Source: Streptomyces yatensis (GTDB lineage: Bacteria; Actinomycetota; Actinomycetes; Streptomycetales; Streptomycetaceae). From it: a stretch of DNA of 64,000 bases. A program made the position numbers and the translations under genes. The stretch lies in contig NZ_CP072941.1 of assembly GCF_018069625.1 (NCBI RefSeq), forward strand, positions 8,742,001-8,806,000. The letters are read 5' to 3'. A model generated the notes under the pieces. That model searched no databases. It was given only the letters and a program-made list of their open reading frames with translations, and was not told where the DNA came from. Shown here piece after piece: positions 1-8,425 of the stretch; position 1 is the stretch's first letter; each line of letters opens with the position of its first letter.

Positions 1-1
1 C

Positions 2-1000
2 AACCCGACATCCCGCGAGATCCTCCAGGACCTGACGCGCCGCGGGGCGACGTTCGACCTGATCGCCGCCGGTGCCCGGATCCACCAGTCGGGCTGTCTT
101 GGCTGCATCGGCATGGGACAGGCACCGGCCTCGGGACGCAACTCCCTGCGCACCTTCCCGCGCAACTTCCCCGGCCGTTCCGGCACCGAGGACGACGCGG
201 TGTGGCTGTGCTCACCGGAGACCGCCACGGCCTCCGCGCTGAGCGGCGTCATCACCGATCCGCGGGACTGGGCCGACCGCCTCTCGGCGGACCCTCCCAC
301 GCCGGATCTGCCCGACCCGCCCTCGAACAACGACGCCATGCTGGAGCCGCCGTTGCCACCGGACGAGGCCGCGCGCGTGGCGCTGGAACGCGGCCCCAAC
401 ATCTCCGCACTGCCCGAGCTGGATCCGCTGCCGGACAGTCTGCACGGCCCCGTGCTCCTCAAGGCCGGTGACGATGTCTCGACCGACGAGATCTCCCCGG
501 CCGGAGCGGCCGCCCTGCCCTACCGCTCCAACATCCCCAAGCTCGCGGGATTCACCCTCACCCGGCTCGACCCCGACTACCCGCGGCGCGCCGAGGCGGT
601 CCGGGAGGACACCGGGCATCTCATCGTCGCCGGTGCCAACTACGGCCAGGGCTCCTCCCGCGAACACGCCGCCATCACACCGCGCTACCTCGGACTGCGA
701 GCCGTCATCGCCAAGTCCTACGCCCGTATCCACTGGCAGAACCTCGTCAACTTCGGTGTGCTGCCCCTGGAATTCGAGGATCCCGCCGACTACGAGCGCA
801 TCGAGACCGACGACCGGCTGCACCTGTCCGGGCTGCGCGAGGCCCTCTCCCCGGCCGGTGCCCCGACACTCCGCGTCCGCAATGCGACCCGGGACGAGGA
901 GTACGCCGTCCGCCACCGGCTCTCCCCCCGGCAGCGGGAGGCCGTTCTCGCCGGTGGCGTCATCCCCGCCATGGCACCGCCGCCAGCGGCGGGACCGTAG
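2..1000 (+). CDS. aconitate hydratase, C-terminal part (5' end outside window)
   Basis: The reading frame is open from base 2 and ends with TAG at 1000, so about 332 C-terminal residues are present. Aconitase interconverts citrate and isocitrate in the TCA cycle through a [4Fe-4S] cluster. Visible signatures are SGCLGCIGMGQAP near the start (cluster-ligand cysteines of the form CxxC), the swivel-domain motif GDDVSTDEISPAG and the stretch GANYGQGSSREHA, in which the SSREH serine/arginine substrate residues are intact. The short linker between the catalytic body and the swivel domain resembles the shorter actinobacterial/archaeal-type aconitases of about 650 residues rather than the 900-residue AcnA form; this size call is inference because the N terminus is missing. 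The gene converges on the PucR regulator with only 3 bases between stop codons. Confidence 0.9.
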   Translation, partial: NPTSREILQDLTRRGATFDLIAAGARIHQSGCLGCIGMGQAPASGRNSLRTFPRNFPGRSGTEDDAVWLCSPETATASALSGVITDPRDWADRLSADPPTPDLPDPPSNNDAMLEPPLPPDEAARVALERGPNISALPELDPLPDSLHGPVLLKAGDDVSTDEISPAGAAALPYRSNIPKLAGFTLTRLDPDYPRRAEAVREDTGHLIVAGANYGQGSSREHAAITPRYLGLRAVIAKSYARIHWQNLVNFGVLPLEFEDPADYERIETDDRLHLSGLREALSPAGAPTLRVRNATRDEEYAVRHRLSPRQREAVLAGGVIPAMAPPPAAGP

Positions 1001-1003
1001 GCG

Positions 1004-2233
1004 TCACACCGGCCCGGCGCCTGAGAGGCCGTCGGTGTCGGCGGCCGGACCGGGCAGCGCACGCGGTGCCAGCGCCCAGCCCAGCCGGGCCTCGCCCGAA
1101 TCCGGCGACCAGCCGGTCAGTTCGGTGATCCTGCCGATGCGGTTGAGTACGGTGTTGCGGTGGCAGAAGAGCCGCTCGGCGGAGCGCCCCGCGGAGCCGC
1201 CGGTGCCGAGCCAGACCGACAGTGTCTCCAGGAGCACTTCACGCTCGACGGGTCTGCTCAGGACACCGCCCAGGTAGTGCGCCACCAGCCGCTCGGTGAT
1301 CTCCGGCTGTTCGCACAGCAGGGCCTCCGGCAACCGCTCGTCGAGCGCCGCGACCTCGCCACTGCGCGGGGTGAGCGTGCGCAGCGCCCGTTCCGCCAGG
1401 CGCAGCGCCGACCCCGCCTCGGCGAGGCGGGCGAAGGGGGGTGAGACACCGGCGGTGGCGCCCAGATGCCTGCGCAGGATCCCGAGGAGCATCCCGGGGG
1501 CGCGCGGGCCGATCCGTACGATCCCCGCATACCGCTCGGCCCGTGGCCGCCAGAACGACCAGACGTCGGCCGCGGCCAGAACCGGCGCCGGATGGGGTGG
1601 CGCCGCCGGGTCCTGGGCCGCCACCACCATGGCGTAACGGTCCCGCTCGGGAACGCCGAGCGCGGCCGCCGCCGCCTTCGCCACCACCGGATCGTGGCCC
1701 CTCCCGTCCAGCAGCGCCTCGAACAGGGCGCCACGCCGGGTGTCCTGCCGATGGTGCAACTCCAGCTGCGCCATCCGATAGGCGTCGGCCATCACCGACG
1801 AATAGCGGTCGATGGTCTCCCACAGCGCCCCCGCGACCTCCAGCGCCGTGTCCTGGGCCACCTCGGACCAGCCGCGCAACACCTCGGTCATGGCCTGCCA
1901 CATCACCCGTCCGCCACGCCGGTACGCCTGCAGCACCGTGTCCAGCGGCACCTGCTGGACGGCACGCCGCCGGCCCGTCTCGCGCGCCGCCTGTTCGAAG
2001 TCGCCCGTGGGCGGCAGGCCGCCGAAGTCCTCCAGCGCGCGGATCAGATTGTCCCGGCACACGGCGGTGAGGTCCGGGCCGGAGACCGGACGCTCCGAGG
2101 CGTACATCTCGCTGTGGGCATGGATGTCCGCCACCACGCGGGTGGTCAGGGCGTCGATGTGGTCCAGCAGGGCACCGGCCAGCGCGCCGCGGAGTCTCTG
2201 GTCGGCCTGGGGCTGGGGCTGGGGCGTCAGCAT
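1004..2233 (-). CDS. PucR family transcriptional regulator
   Basis: A 409-residue protein ending in the PucR/CdaR-type helix-turn-helix: LSVWLGTGGSAGRSAERL followed by CHRNTVLNRIGRITELTG, the signature of this family. The N-terminal third (LLDHIDALTTRVVADI and following) resembles the RsbT-antagonist-like/GGDEF-like sensory region common in Streptomyces PucR proteins, and the middle holds the GGDEF-like segment preceding the HTH. Such proteins usually activate nearby catabolic or amino-acid genes in response to a small ligand. It converges on aconitase and diverges from the alpha/beta hydrolase at 2514, so the hydrolase is a possible target. No operator is obvious in the 2234-2513 interval. 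Confidence 0.85.
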   Translation of the reverse strand: MLTPQPQPQADQRLRGALAGALLDHIDALTTRVVADIHAHSEMYASERPVSGPDLTAVCRDNLIRALEDFGGLPPTGDFEQAARETGRRRAVQQVPLDTVLQAYRRGGRVMWQAMTEVLRGWSEVAQDTALEVAGALWETIDRYSSVMADAYRMAQLELHHRQDTRRGALFEALLDGRGHDPVVAKAAAAALGVPERDRYAMVVAAQDPAAPPHPAPVLAAADVWSFWRPRAERYAGIVRIGPRAPGMLLGILRRHLGATAGVSPPFARLAEAGSALRLAERALRTLTPRSGEVAALDERLPEALLCEQPEITERLVAHYLGGVLSRPVEREVLLETLSVWLGTGGSAGRSAERLFCHRNTVLNRIGRITELTGWSPDSGEARLGWALAPRALPGPAADTDGLSGAGPV

Positions 2234-2513
2234 GGCCGAAGGCTAGGCCGATGCCGCCCCGGGGTCATCAGGTGTGCGCATGCGCCCATATGGCGAGGGC
2301 GGGTTGTTGGGCATCGGCACATGGTGTGCCGGGGCGGGAGCGCCGATGGTGGTGGGCGGCCCCACCGTCCGACCGCCCGGGAGATCCCATGCAGCCCAGC
2401 GTCGCCACACCGCCCGGCCCCACCGGCCAGGTCCTCGCACCCGAGCTCCGCGCACACCGGGGCCAGGTCCGATGAGCGAGCCGATCGAGCTGGAACTGCC
2501 CGTCGACGGCTGA

Positions 2514-3347
2514 GTGCTGTCCGTCCTGCGGTTCGGCACCGGACCGCGTGCCGTCGTCGCCGCTCACGGCATCACCGGATCCGGCATGTCCTTCCGGGGC
2601 GTGGCCCGCCATCTGCCCGCCCAGTGGTCGTTGTACGCGATCGATCTGCGCGGTCGCGGCGGCAGCGCGCACACCCCCGGCCCGTACGGCATCGGGCGCC
2701 ACGCCGCGGACGTCTGCCGCGCCGCCGAGCTGCTGGGCGGCGGCTCGCCGGTGGCGCTCACCGGCCACTCGATGGGCGCCTACGTCGCCCTGCGGGCCGC
2801 CGCCCGCGCACCCGAGCTCTTCGACCGGCTGCTGCTCGTCGACGGCGGGCTTCCGCTCCCGGTGCCCGCGGGCGCCGATCCGGACGCGCTGCTGGACCTC
2901 ACCCTCGGCCCGGCGATGGCGCGCCTGGGCCGCACCTACCCCGACGACGAGACGTATCTGGACGGCTTCCGGGACCACCCGGCGCTGGGGCCGTCCTGGA
3001 ACGAGGACATCGAGGCGTATGCGCGGTACGACCTCACCGGGCCGCCCGGTGCCCGCCGCTCCCGGGTCCTGACCGAAGCCGTGCGGGCCGACGGGCGCGA
3101 ACTCCTTTGCCACGCCGGCTCCTTCGGCGCGGACCTCACCCGCCTCGCCGTGCCCACGCTGCTGCTGCACGCGCCACTCGGACTCATGGGCCGGACCCCG
3201 CCGATGCTCCCGCGGCAGACGGTGGACCACTGGCTCGGCCACGCGTCCCGGCTGACCGGCGAACTGATCCACTCCTCGAACCACTACACGATCCTGCTCG
3301 GCGGCCATGCGCGGACGGTGGCCGACCGGCTGGTCGACCTCAGGTGA
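2514..3347 (+). CDS. alpha/beta hydrolase, possibly N-terminally interrupted
   Basis: A 277-residue alpha/beta-hydrolase-fold protein read from a GTG that directly abuts a TGA codon (TGAGTG). It has the oxyanion strand AAHGITGSGMSFRGVA, the nucleophile elbow TGHSMGAYVAL (Ser in GHSMG) and a terminal histidine in IHSSNHYTILLGG, so the catalytic machinery is complete. The upstream in-frame segment at 2472-2510 reads MSEPIELELPVDG, which looks like the natural first strand of this family. The intervening TGA at 2511-2513 therefore looks like a nonsense change, a sequencing error, or a start codon shift. Substrate unknown. If initiation really is at 2514 the protein lacks one short N-terminal strand but may still fold. 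Confidence 0.8.
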   Translation: MLSVLRFGTGPRAVVAAHGITGSGMSFRGVARHLPAQWSLYAIDLRGRGGSAHTPGPYGIGRHAADVCRAAELLGGGSPVALTGHSMGAYVALRAAARAPELFDRLLLVDGGLPLPVPAGADPDALLDLTLGPAMARLGRTYPDDETYLDGFRDHPALGPSWNEDIEAYARYDLTGPPGARRSRVLTEAVRADGRELLCHAGSFGADLTRLAVPTLLLHAPLGLMGRTPPMLPRQTVDHWLGHASRLTGELIHSSNHYTILLGGHARTVADRLVDLR

Positions 3348-3386
3348 TCTCCATCCCTCCGTAGCCCCCACAAGGAGAGCGCACCC

Positions 3387-4400
3387 ATGAGACGAAGCGC
3401 CCTGCGAGCCGCCCTCACCACCCTCATCACCGCCCTGGCCGTGCTGACCGGCCCGACCGCGTCCGCCGACGAGCCCGGCCTGCCCCGGCTGAACATCACC
3501 GGCACCTACGTCACCGGAATCTCCTCCGGCGGCTTCATGGCCTCTCAGCTGCAGGTGGCGTACTCGGGCACCGTCAAGGGCACGGGCGTGTTCGCCGCCG
3601 GCCCGTACTACTGCGGCAAGGGCGGCATCATCACCGGCCTGATCGCCTGCGGCACCGGCCTGGTCTCCACCGACCCCGAAGGCATCGAGCAGATAGCGCG
3701 CCGCTGGTCGGCCGAGGGGCGCATCGACCCCGTGGCCAACCTCGTGGACACCCCCGTCTACACCTACCACGGCACCAAGGACCCGCTGGTCCGCGACCGC
3801 GTCAGCGACGAAGGGGTGCGGTTCTACCGGGACTTCGGGGCGCGCACCGCCTACCACGACACCGATCCGGCAGGCCACGGCTGGCCCACCCCGAACGGAC
3901 CGCTGCCCTGCGGCGCCACCTTCTACCCCTTCCTGATCAACTGCGGAAACGACCCGCAGGGGGAGATGCTGCGCCACTGGTTCGGCGACGCCGCGGTCAA
4001 GGCGCCCGCGCCCGGGCAGTCGGGCACCCTGACCCGCTATGACCAGGACCGTTACGTACCGGGCGGCTGGGCCCAGTGGTACAGCCTGGGCAGCACGGGC
4101 TTCCGCTACACACCGGACTCCTGCGCCCAGGGCGCCCCCTGCAAGCTCGTCGTCGCCCTCCACGGCTGTCTCAGCGACAACAAGTTCGTGGGAGACCGGT
4201 TCGCCCGCGCGTCACATCTGAACGAATACGCCGACACCAACAACCTGGTCATCCTCTACCCGCAGACCGATATCAGCCTGGTCCGCGGCAACCCTCAGGG
4301 CTGCTGGGACTGGTGGGGTTTCACCGGCCGTGACTACGCCCAGAAGTCCGCACCCCAGATGCGCGCCATCGTCAACCAGATCCACGCCCTGGGCGGCTGA
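3387..4400 (+). CDS. secreted type-2 PHA depolymerase-like esterase
   Basis: A 337-residue protein with a Sec signal peptide (residues about 1-27, ending TASA) and a Shine-Dalgarno AAGGAGAG before the ATG. The lipase box GISSG (Ser46) lies near the N terminus of the mature protein. The oxyanion-hole histidine motif LHGC lies towards the C terminus (VVALHGCLSDNK). This circular order is the hallmark of extracellular PHB depolymerase type-2 catalytic domains. A catalytic Asp candidate is in GTKDPLVRD and a His candidate in GHGWPTPNG. No separate substrate-binding or fibronectin domain follows, so it may act on short-chain-length PHA or on soluble esters. It lies close behind the hydrolase at 2514 and may be co-transcribed. 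Confidence 0.85.
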   Translation: MRRSALRAALTTLITALAVLTGPTASADEPGLPRLNITGTYVTGISSGGFMASQLQVAYSGTVKGTGVFAAGPYYCGKGGIITGLIACGTGLVSTDPEGIEQIARRWSAEGRIDPVANLVDTPVYTYHGTKDPLVRDRVSDEGVRFYRDFGARTAYHDTDPAGHGWPTPNGPLPCGATFYPFLINCGNDPQGEMLRHWFGDAAVKAPAPGQSGTLTRYDQDRYVPGGWAQWYSLGSTGFRYTPDSCAQGAPCKLVVALHGCLSDNKFVGDRFARASHLNEYADTNNLVILYPQTDISLVRGNPQGCWDWWGFTGRDYAQKSAPQMRAIVNQIHALGG

Positions 4401-4466
4401 GCGCCACGACGCGGCCATGGGACGTACCGGGATGGATGCCACGAAAGCCCGGAGCCGTCGCGTACG

Positions 4467-5051
4467 GTGAGTGCTGTGACACTGAGTGAGGGAAGCCATC
4501 GCCTCGGACCGCCGGGCGGACGACTGCTGATCAAGACCAGCCGTACCGGGCTCGGCCGGAGGGCGGGGCACGATCTGACGATCGAGGCCACCCGATGGTC
4601 CGGGGAGGCGACGGTGGTCGGCGGCGCCCCCGAGGAGTCGTCGGTGACCGTGACGGTCGAGACGGACTCATTGAGCGTCCGGGAGGCGACCGGCGGGCTG
4701 AAGCCGCTCTCCGAGGGCGACCGGGCCGAGATCGAGCGGACGCTGGAGGGCAAGGGGCTGCTGCACACCGCGGAGCACCCCACGATCACCTTCCGCTCCA
4801 CGAGGATCACCGGAACGCCCGAGTCCTTCGAGATCACGGGCGACCTCACCATCAAGGGCCGGACCCACCCGGTGACGGTGCACGGGAGCGGCGATCCCCG
4901 GGGGACGCTGCGCGGCTGGGCGTCCGTCACCCAGTCCACCTGGGGCATCAAGCCGTACAGCGCGTTCCTGGGTGCGCTGAAGCTGTCCGACGAGGTCCGC
5001 GTCGAGTTCGAGGCGACCGGGCCGGAAGCGGCACCCGGCCCCGGCCAGTAG
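4467..5051 (+). CDS. YceI family protein
   Basis: A 194-residue YceI-like lipocalin-fold protein, a family that binds polyisoprenoid-like lipids in its beta-barrel. Typical segments are LLIKTSRTGLGRRAGHDLTI, HTAEHPTITFRSTRITG and ITGDLTIKGRTHPVTV, with the closing AFLGALKLSDEVRVEFEA. There is no signal peptide, so it is probably cytoplasmic, unlike E. coli YceI. The chosen GTG start at 4467 gives a family-length protein; a second GTG three codons on is possible. It ends convergently 24 bases from the sulfatase stop, with a hairpin across its own stop codon. Confidence 0.87.
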   Translation: MSAVTLSEGSHRLGPPGGRLLIKTSRTGLGRRAGHDLTIEATRWSGEATVVGGAPEESSVTVTVETDSLSVREATGGLKPLSEGDRAEIERTLEGKGLLHTAEHPTITFRSTRITGTPESFEITGDLTIKGRTHPVTVHGSGDPRGTLRGWASVTQSTWGIKPYSAFLGALKLSDEVRVEFEATGPEAAPGPGQ

Positions 5052-5061
5052 CCGGAGCCGG
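5035..5061. terminator. hairpin between converging YceI and sulfatase genes
   Basis: An inverted repeat with 11-base arms (10 of 11 paired, 5-base loop CAGTA) overlaps the YceI stop codon. It has no T-tract, as is usual in Streptomyces. It could end transcripts from either side. Confidence 0.45.
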
Positions 5062-5075
5062 GCCTCAGGGCGCCG

Positions 5076-6596
5076 CTAGCTCTGCGTCCGGGACGCGTCC
5101 TGGCAGCTTTCCGCGCCCTTGCACCGCTGGAGCGCGGTGAGGGTGCGGTGCAGGGCGGCCCGTTGTTCGGCCGAGAGGGACGCCTCCCGGTTGGTCAGCT
5201 GCTCGGGGTCGGAGTCCAGATCGTAGAACTCCCGCTCCCCATCGGTGTATTCGACATAGAGGGAGTCATCGGTGCGCATCGCCGCGTAGGTCGGCGGGTC
5301 GCCCGCGTTCTTGGGCGCCGCGTCGGGATCGCCCTTCTTGGACTTCGCCTTATGGTGCTCGACCAGGACGGCATCGCGCCACTCGTCCTCGGTCCGGCCG
5401 TGCATCAGGTCGTTGAGGCTGCGCCCGTCCACGCCCGACGGCGAATCCACGCCCGCGAGGTCCTGGAAGGTCGGGTTGAGGTCGACGTTCTCGGCGAGCT
5501 GGGACACCTTCTTACCCGCCGGAACATCGGGTCCGGTGACCATCAGCGGCACATTGATATCGGTGTCGTAGGCGGTCTGCTTTCCGGTGCGGAGCCGGTG
5601 TTCGCCCATGTGGAAGCCGTTGTCCGACCCGAACACGATATAGGTGTTGTCCGCCAGGCCCTTGTCCTCGAGCGTCTTCTCCAGCTGACCGATCATTTCG
5701 TCGACCGCCTGGACCGAGCGCGCTCGCTTGGCGAAATTCCGGTCGATCCCCTTCTTCTCCTTCGACGTCAGCGGTGACAATGAGCGCTGCCATTCCGGCG
5801 CGTTGACGGTCGCCTTGTCATAGGCATCGGTCTGCGGAGCCTTGAGCCCCGGGAACTTGCCCTTGTGGCGCGGCGCGGGTGTGTAGGGGCCGTGCGGTGC
5901 GAACGTGGCCACCTCCAGCATGAACGGCTTCTTCTCTTCCGCCGAGGAGCCGATGAACGAGGTGGCCTTCTTCGACAGGACGTCCGTCAGATAGTCCTGG
6001 GGGGCCTTCCCATAGGGCACGACCTTGCCGTTCTCGTTCAGGTCGTAGTTGTACTCATTGTAGCCCTCCCCGGCGACGTCCCACTCGTCCCAGCCGGAGG
6101 GCACATAGGGCTTGTCGGTGCCGTTCTTGTCGCCCGGCTGGTATCCGTTGAGGTACTTGCCCATGAACCCGGTGCGGTAGCCGGCGCGTTGCATCGCGGG
6201 CCCGAAGGTCTTCTTCTCATTGCCCTTCTTCATGAAGGCGCGGTAGCCACCGTCATCGCCGCTGTTGGTGAAGACCCCGGTGTTGTGCGGATACTGCCCG
6301 GTGAGAATGGACGTACGCGAGGGGCAGCACAGCGAGTCGGTGGCGAAGAAGTTACTGAAGGTCGTCCCCTTCTTCTGCATCTCCTGTACGTGCGGCATGT
6401 ACTTCACGAGATTCCACGCCAGGTCGTCGGTGAGGACGTACACGATGTTGGGCTTCGTGCCGGAACCCGAGGCGTCGGTGTCAGAGGTGGCACCTTCGGC
6501 CGTGCTCCCCATTTTGTTGTTGCACGAGGCCAACATCGCGATGGCCAGGGCCGCACACAGGGCGGCGAGGACACGTGGACGGCGACTGCCGAACAT
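5076..6596 (-). CDS. lipoprotein sulfatase (arylsulfatase family)
   Basis: A 506-residue sulfatase. I chose the ATG at 6596 because AGGAGG sits 7 bases upstream and it starts a lipoprotein signal (MFGSRRPRVLAALCAALAIA then LASC, lipidated Cys25). Longer in-frame starts upstream lack this. Metal-binding Asp57-Asp58 lie in YVLTDDLAW. The formylglycine site C-C-P-S-R begins at Cys90 and is followed by TSILTGQYPHNTG, so the enzyme would need a formylglycine-generating enzyme encoded elsewhere. Conserved late motifs include VFGSDNGFHMGEHRL. It probably hydrolyses sulfate esters outside the membrane; the substrate is not predictable from sequence alone. A hairpin terminator for the next gene lies just upstream. 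Confidence 0.92.
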   Translation of the reverse strand: MFGSRRPRVLAALCAALAIAMLASCNNKMGSTAEGATSDTDASGSGTKPNIVYVLTDDLAWNLVKYMPHVQEMQKKGTTFSNFFATDSLCCPSRTSILTGQYPHNTGVFTNSGDDGGYRAFMKKGNEKKTFGPAMQRAGYRTGFMGKYLNGYQPGDKNGTDKPYVPSGWDEWDVAGEGYNEYNYDLNENGKVVPYGKAPQDYLTDVLSKKATSFIGSSAEEKKPFMLEVATFAPHGPYTPAPRHKGKFPGLKAPQTDAYDKATVNAPEWQRSLSPLTSKEKKGIDRNFAKRARSVQAVDEMIGQLEKTLEDKGLADNTYIVFGSDNGFHMGEHRLRTGKQTAYDTDINVPLMVTGPDVPAGKKVSQLAENVDLNPTFQDLAGVDSPSGVDGRSLNDLMHGRTEDEWRDAVLVEHHKAKSKKGDPDAAPKNAGDPPTYAAMRTDDSLYVEYTDGEREFYDLDSDPEQLTNREASLSAEQRAALHRTLTALQRCKGAESCQDASRTQS

Positions 6597-6678
6597 GGCG
6601 CAACCTCCTACGAGTTGTGCGTCTTGGTCGCCGGGAACCCTAGGAGACGGCTTTGTGTGATTCTTGTGAGACACCGGC

Positions 6679-6704
6679 GCCCCGGGCCATGAGCGGCCCG
6701 GGGC
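6679..6704 (-). terminator. terminator after the flavin-dependent oxidoreductase gene
   Basis: A perfect 10-base-pair GC-rich hairpin (GCCCCGGGCC / GGCCCGGGGC) with loop ATGAGC. It lies downstream of the minus-strand LLM-class gene and upstream of the sulfatase, so it should insulate the two. Confidence 0.7.
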
Positions 6705-6752
6705 ACCTCCCGTGAGCTTGTCCGATCAGTATCAGCGCCGCGGCATCGTCGC

Positions 6753-7730
6753 CTACGCCGTGGCGGCGTGCTGCTTGACGAGTTCGTAACTGCGCAGGCG
6801 GGCGGCCAGCGAGTAGACCGGTGTGACCAGCATCAGCTCCTCCGCGCCGGTCGCCTTCGCCACCTCCGTCAGCCGCCGCAGGACGGTCTCGGGCGTGCCG
6901 TACGCCTGATGGGCCCCGAACGCCGTGACCCCCGCCCGCTCCTCAGCGGTGAAGGGGTGCTCCGACGCCTCTTCGGGCGAGGGGAACGGGACCTCGCTGT
7001 GCCCCTTGAGGAGCCCGGCCTTGACGACGTTCATCGGGCCGGACAGCCGCGCCGCCTCCTCCTCGGTCTCGGCGCAGATGGTTTCCACGCACACCAGCAC
7101 CCGGGGGCTCGCGCACCACGGGGAGGGGGCGAAGTGCGCACGGTAGTGGTCGAGCGCGGCGAGCGTGTTGTCGGGACGGATGTGATGGGCGAAGGCCATG
7201 GGCAGGCCGAGCCGCGCGGCGAGCGCCGCACCGCCGTTGCTGGAGGCCAGCAGCCACGGCTCCGGGAGCGTGCCGAGCGCGACCTCCTCGACCAGGAACC
7301 GCAGCGTCGCCGCCACGTCGTCCCGGTACTCGTCGTCCGTCGTCGGCCCGGCGCCACGCCGCAGTGCCCGGGCCGTGGTCTCGTCGAAGGTGCCGGGGCC
7401 GCGGCCGATGCCCAGGTCGATCCGGTCGGGGTGCAGCGCGGCGAGGGTGCCGAACTGTTCCGCCAGCATGATGGGGGCGTGGTTGGGGGCGAGTACGCCT
7501 CCGGAGCCCAGGCGGATGGCCGAGGTCGACGCGGCCGCGTGGGCGGTCAGGACCACGGGTGGGAAGGCGCCGATGGCGGGGGAGTGGTGGTGCTCAGCAT
7601 ACCAGAGTCGGTGGTAGCCGAGGGCGTCGAGACGCTGGGCGAAGGCAGTGGTGTCACGGAGCGTGTCCACGGCTCGCGTACCAGTCTGGACCATGGCGAC
7701 TTCCAGCGCGGAGAGCGGCACATCGATCAT
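6753..7730 (-). CDS. LLM class flavin-dependent oxidoreductase (MsnO8-like)
   Basis: A 325-residue luciferase-like TIM-barrel monooxygenase. The start at 7730 (MIDVPLSALEVAMVQTG) fits the family; the frame is open further upstream but that extension reads like non-coding sequence. Motifs typical of the MsnO8 group are HRLWYAEHHHSPAIG, IRLGSGGVLAPNHAPIMLAE and RIDLGIGRGPGT. These enzymes use reduced FMN to oxidise small organic substrates. The actual substrate is unknown. It diverges from the split-barrel oxidoreductase at 7882, with about 150 bases of shared upstream DNA. Confidence 0.88.
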   Translation of the reverse strand: MIDVPLSALEVAMVQTGTRAVDTLRDTTAFAQRLDALGYHRLWYAEHHHSPAIGAFPPVVLTAHAAASTSAIRLGSGGVLAPNHAPIMLAEQFGTLAALHPDRIDLGIGRGPGTFDETTARALRRGAGPTTDDEYRDDVAATLRFLVEEVALGTLPEPWLLASSNGGAALAARLGLPMAFAHHIRPDNTLAALDHYRAHFAPSPWCASPRVLVCVETICAETEEEAARLSGPMNVVKAGLLKGHSEVPFPSPEEASEHPFTAEERAGVTAFGAHQAYGTPETVLRRLTEVAKATGAEELMLVTPVYSLAARLRSYELVKQHAATA

Positions 7731-7881
7731 GCAGTGAGCATACGGAGTGCCGGTAGCCTCAGGCGGCCGTTCGGCCAACGGCCGGTGAGTGGTTGGCCGC
7801 GACCGGGGCGGCGGCCGTTCGGAACCCTGGTGGCCGGGTATGCGTTGGACCGCTTGAACGATGAGTAAGGAGCGGAACCGC

Positions 7882-8322
7882 ATGGCTGCCACCCTGGACG
7901 AGATCACCCGCGCTTGGCTTCAGGAACCCAGGTTCTGGCACGTGGCCACCCTGAACCCGGACGGGTCGCCGCAGTTGACCCCGATGTGGGCCGATCTGGA
8001 GGACGGCCTGGTGGTGATCAACACCTCGGCGGGCCGCATCAAGGAGGAGAACCTTCGGCGCGATCCCCGGGTGTCACTGTGCTGTATGGACACCGAGGAT
8101 CCGTATCACCGGGTGGAGATCCGGGGCCGTGCCGTCCGCTTCGTCGAGGGGGAGCCCGGCGTGCACGTCATGGACCGTCTCGCGCGGAAGTACCTGGGCA
8201 CGGAGACCTTCCCCTGGCTGGCCCCCGGCGAGGTGCGCGTGGCGGTGTACATCGAGCCGCACCATGTCCACCGCGTCGTCGGCGTCGAGAAGTTCCGGCC
8301 CGGAGTGCTGCCGGACGCCTGA
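7882..8322 (+). CDS. PPOX-class F420-dependent oxidoreductase
   Basis: A 146-residue split-barrel flavin/deazaflavin-binding protein. AAGGAG lies 9 bases before the ATG at 7882, which is preferred over the in-frame ATG seven codons upstream. Segments FWHVATLNPDGSPQLTPMWAD, INTSAGRIKEENLRRDPRVS and YHRVEIRGRAVRF are characteristic of actinobacterial PPOX proteins that use F420. They reduce or oxidise small molecules, biliverdin being one known substrate in relatives. Cofactor choice (F420 rather than FMN) is inferred from family, not proven. It ends about 100 bases before the CHAT gene and may share a transcript with it. Confidence 0.88.
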   Translation: MAATLDEITRAWLQEPRFWHVATLNPDGSPQLTPMWADLEDGLVVINTSAGRIKEENLRRDPRVSLCCMDTEDPYHRVEIRGRAVRFVEGEPGVHVMDRLARKYLGTETFPWLAPGEVRVAVYIEPHHVHRVVGVEKFRPGVLPDA

Positions 8323-8425
8323 GAACGCACCCTCCCGCCGGCCGCTCGGGTGCTACAGCCCCTTTGCGCCCCGTGGGAGGCTGGTCGTCAGCGGATACAT
8401 GTCCGGGCACCGGGGGGAGTGCGGC

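Noticed and set aside
1466..3364. 632-codon plus-strand frame across PucR and the hydrolase
   Set aside because: It overlaps two genes with recognised domains and has no domain features itself.
8129..8425. N-terminal extension of the CHAT gene
   Set aside because: It overlaps the F420-type oxidoreductase in another frame and lacks a ribosome site; GGGGGAG supports the start at 8426.
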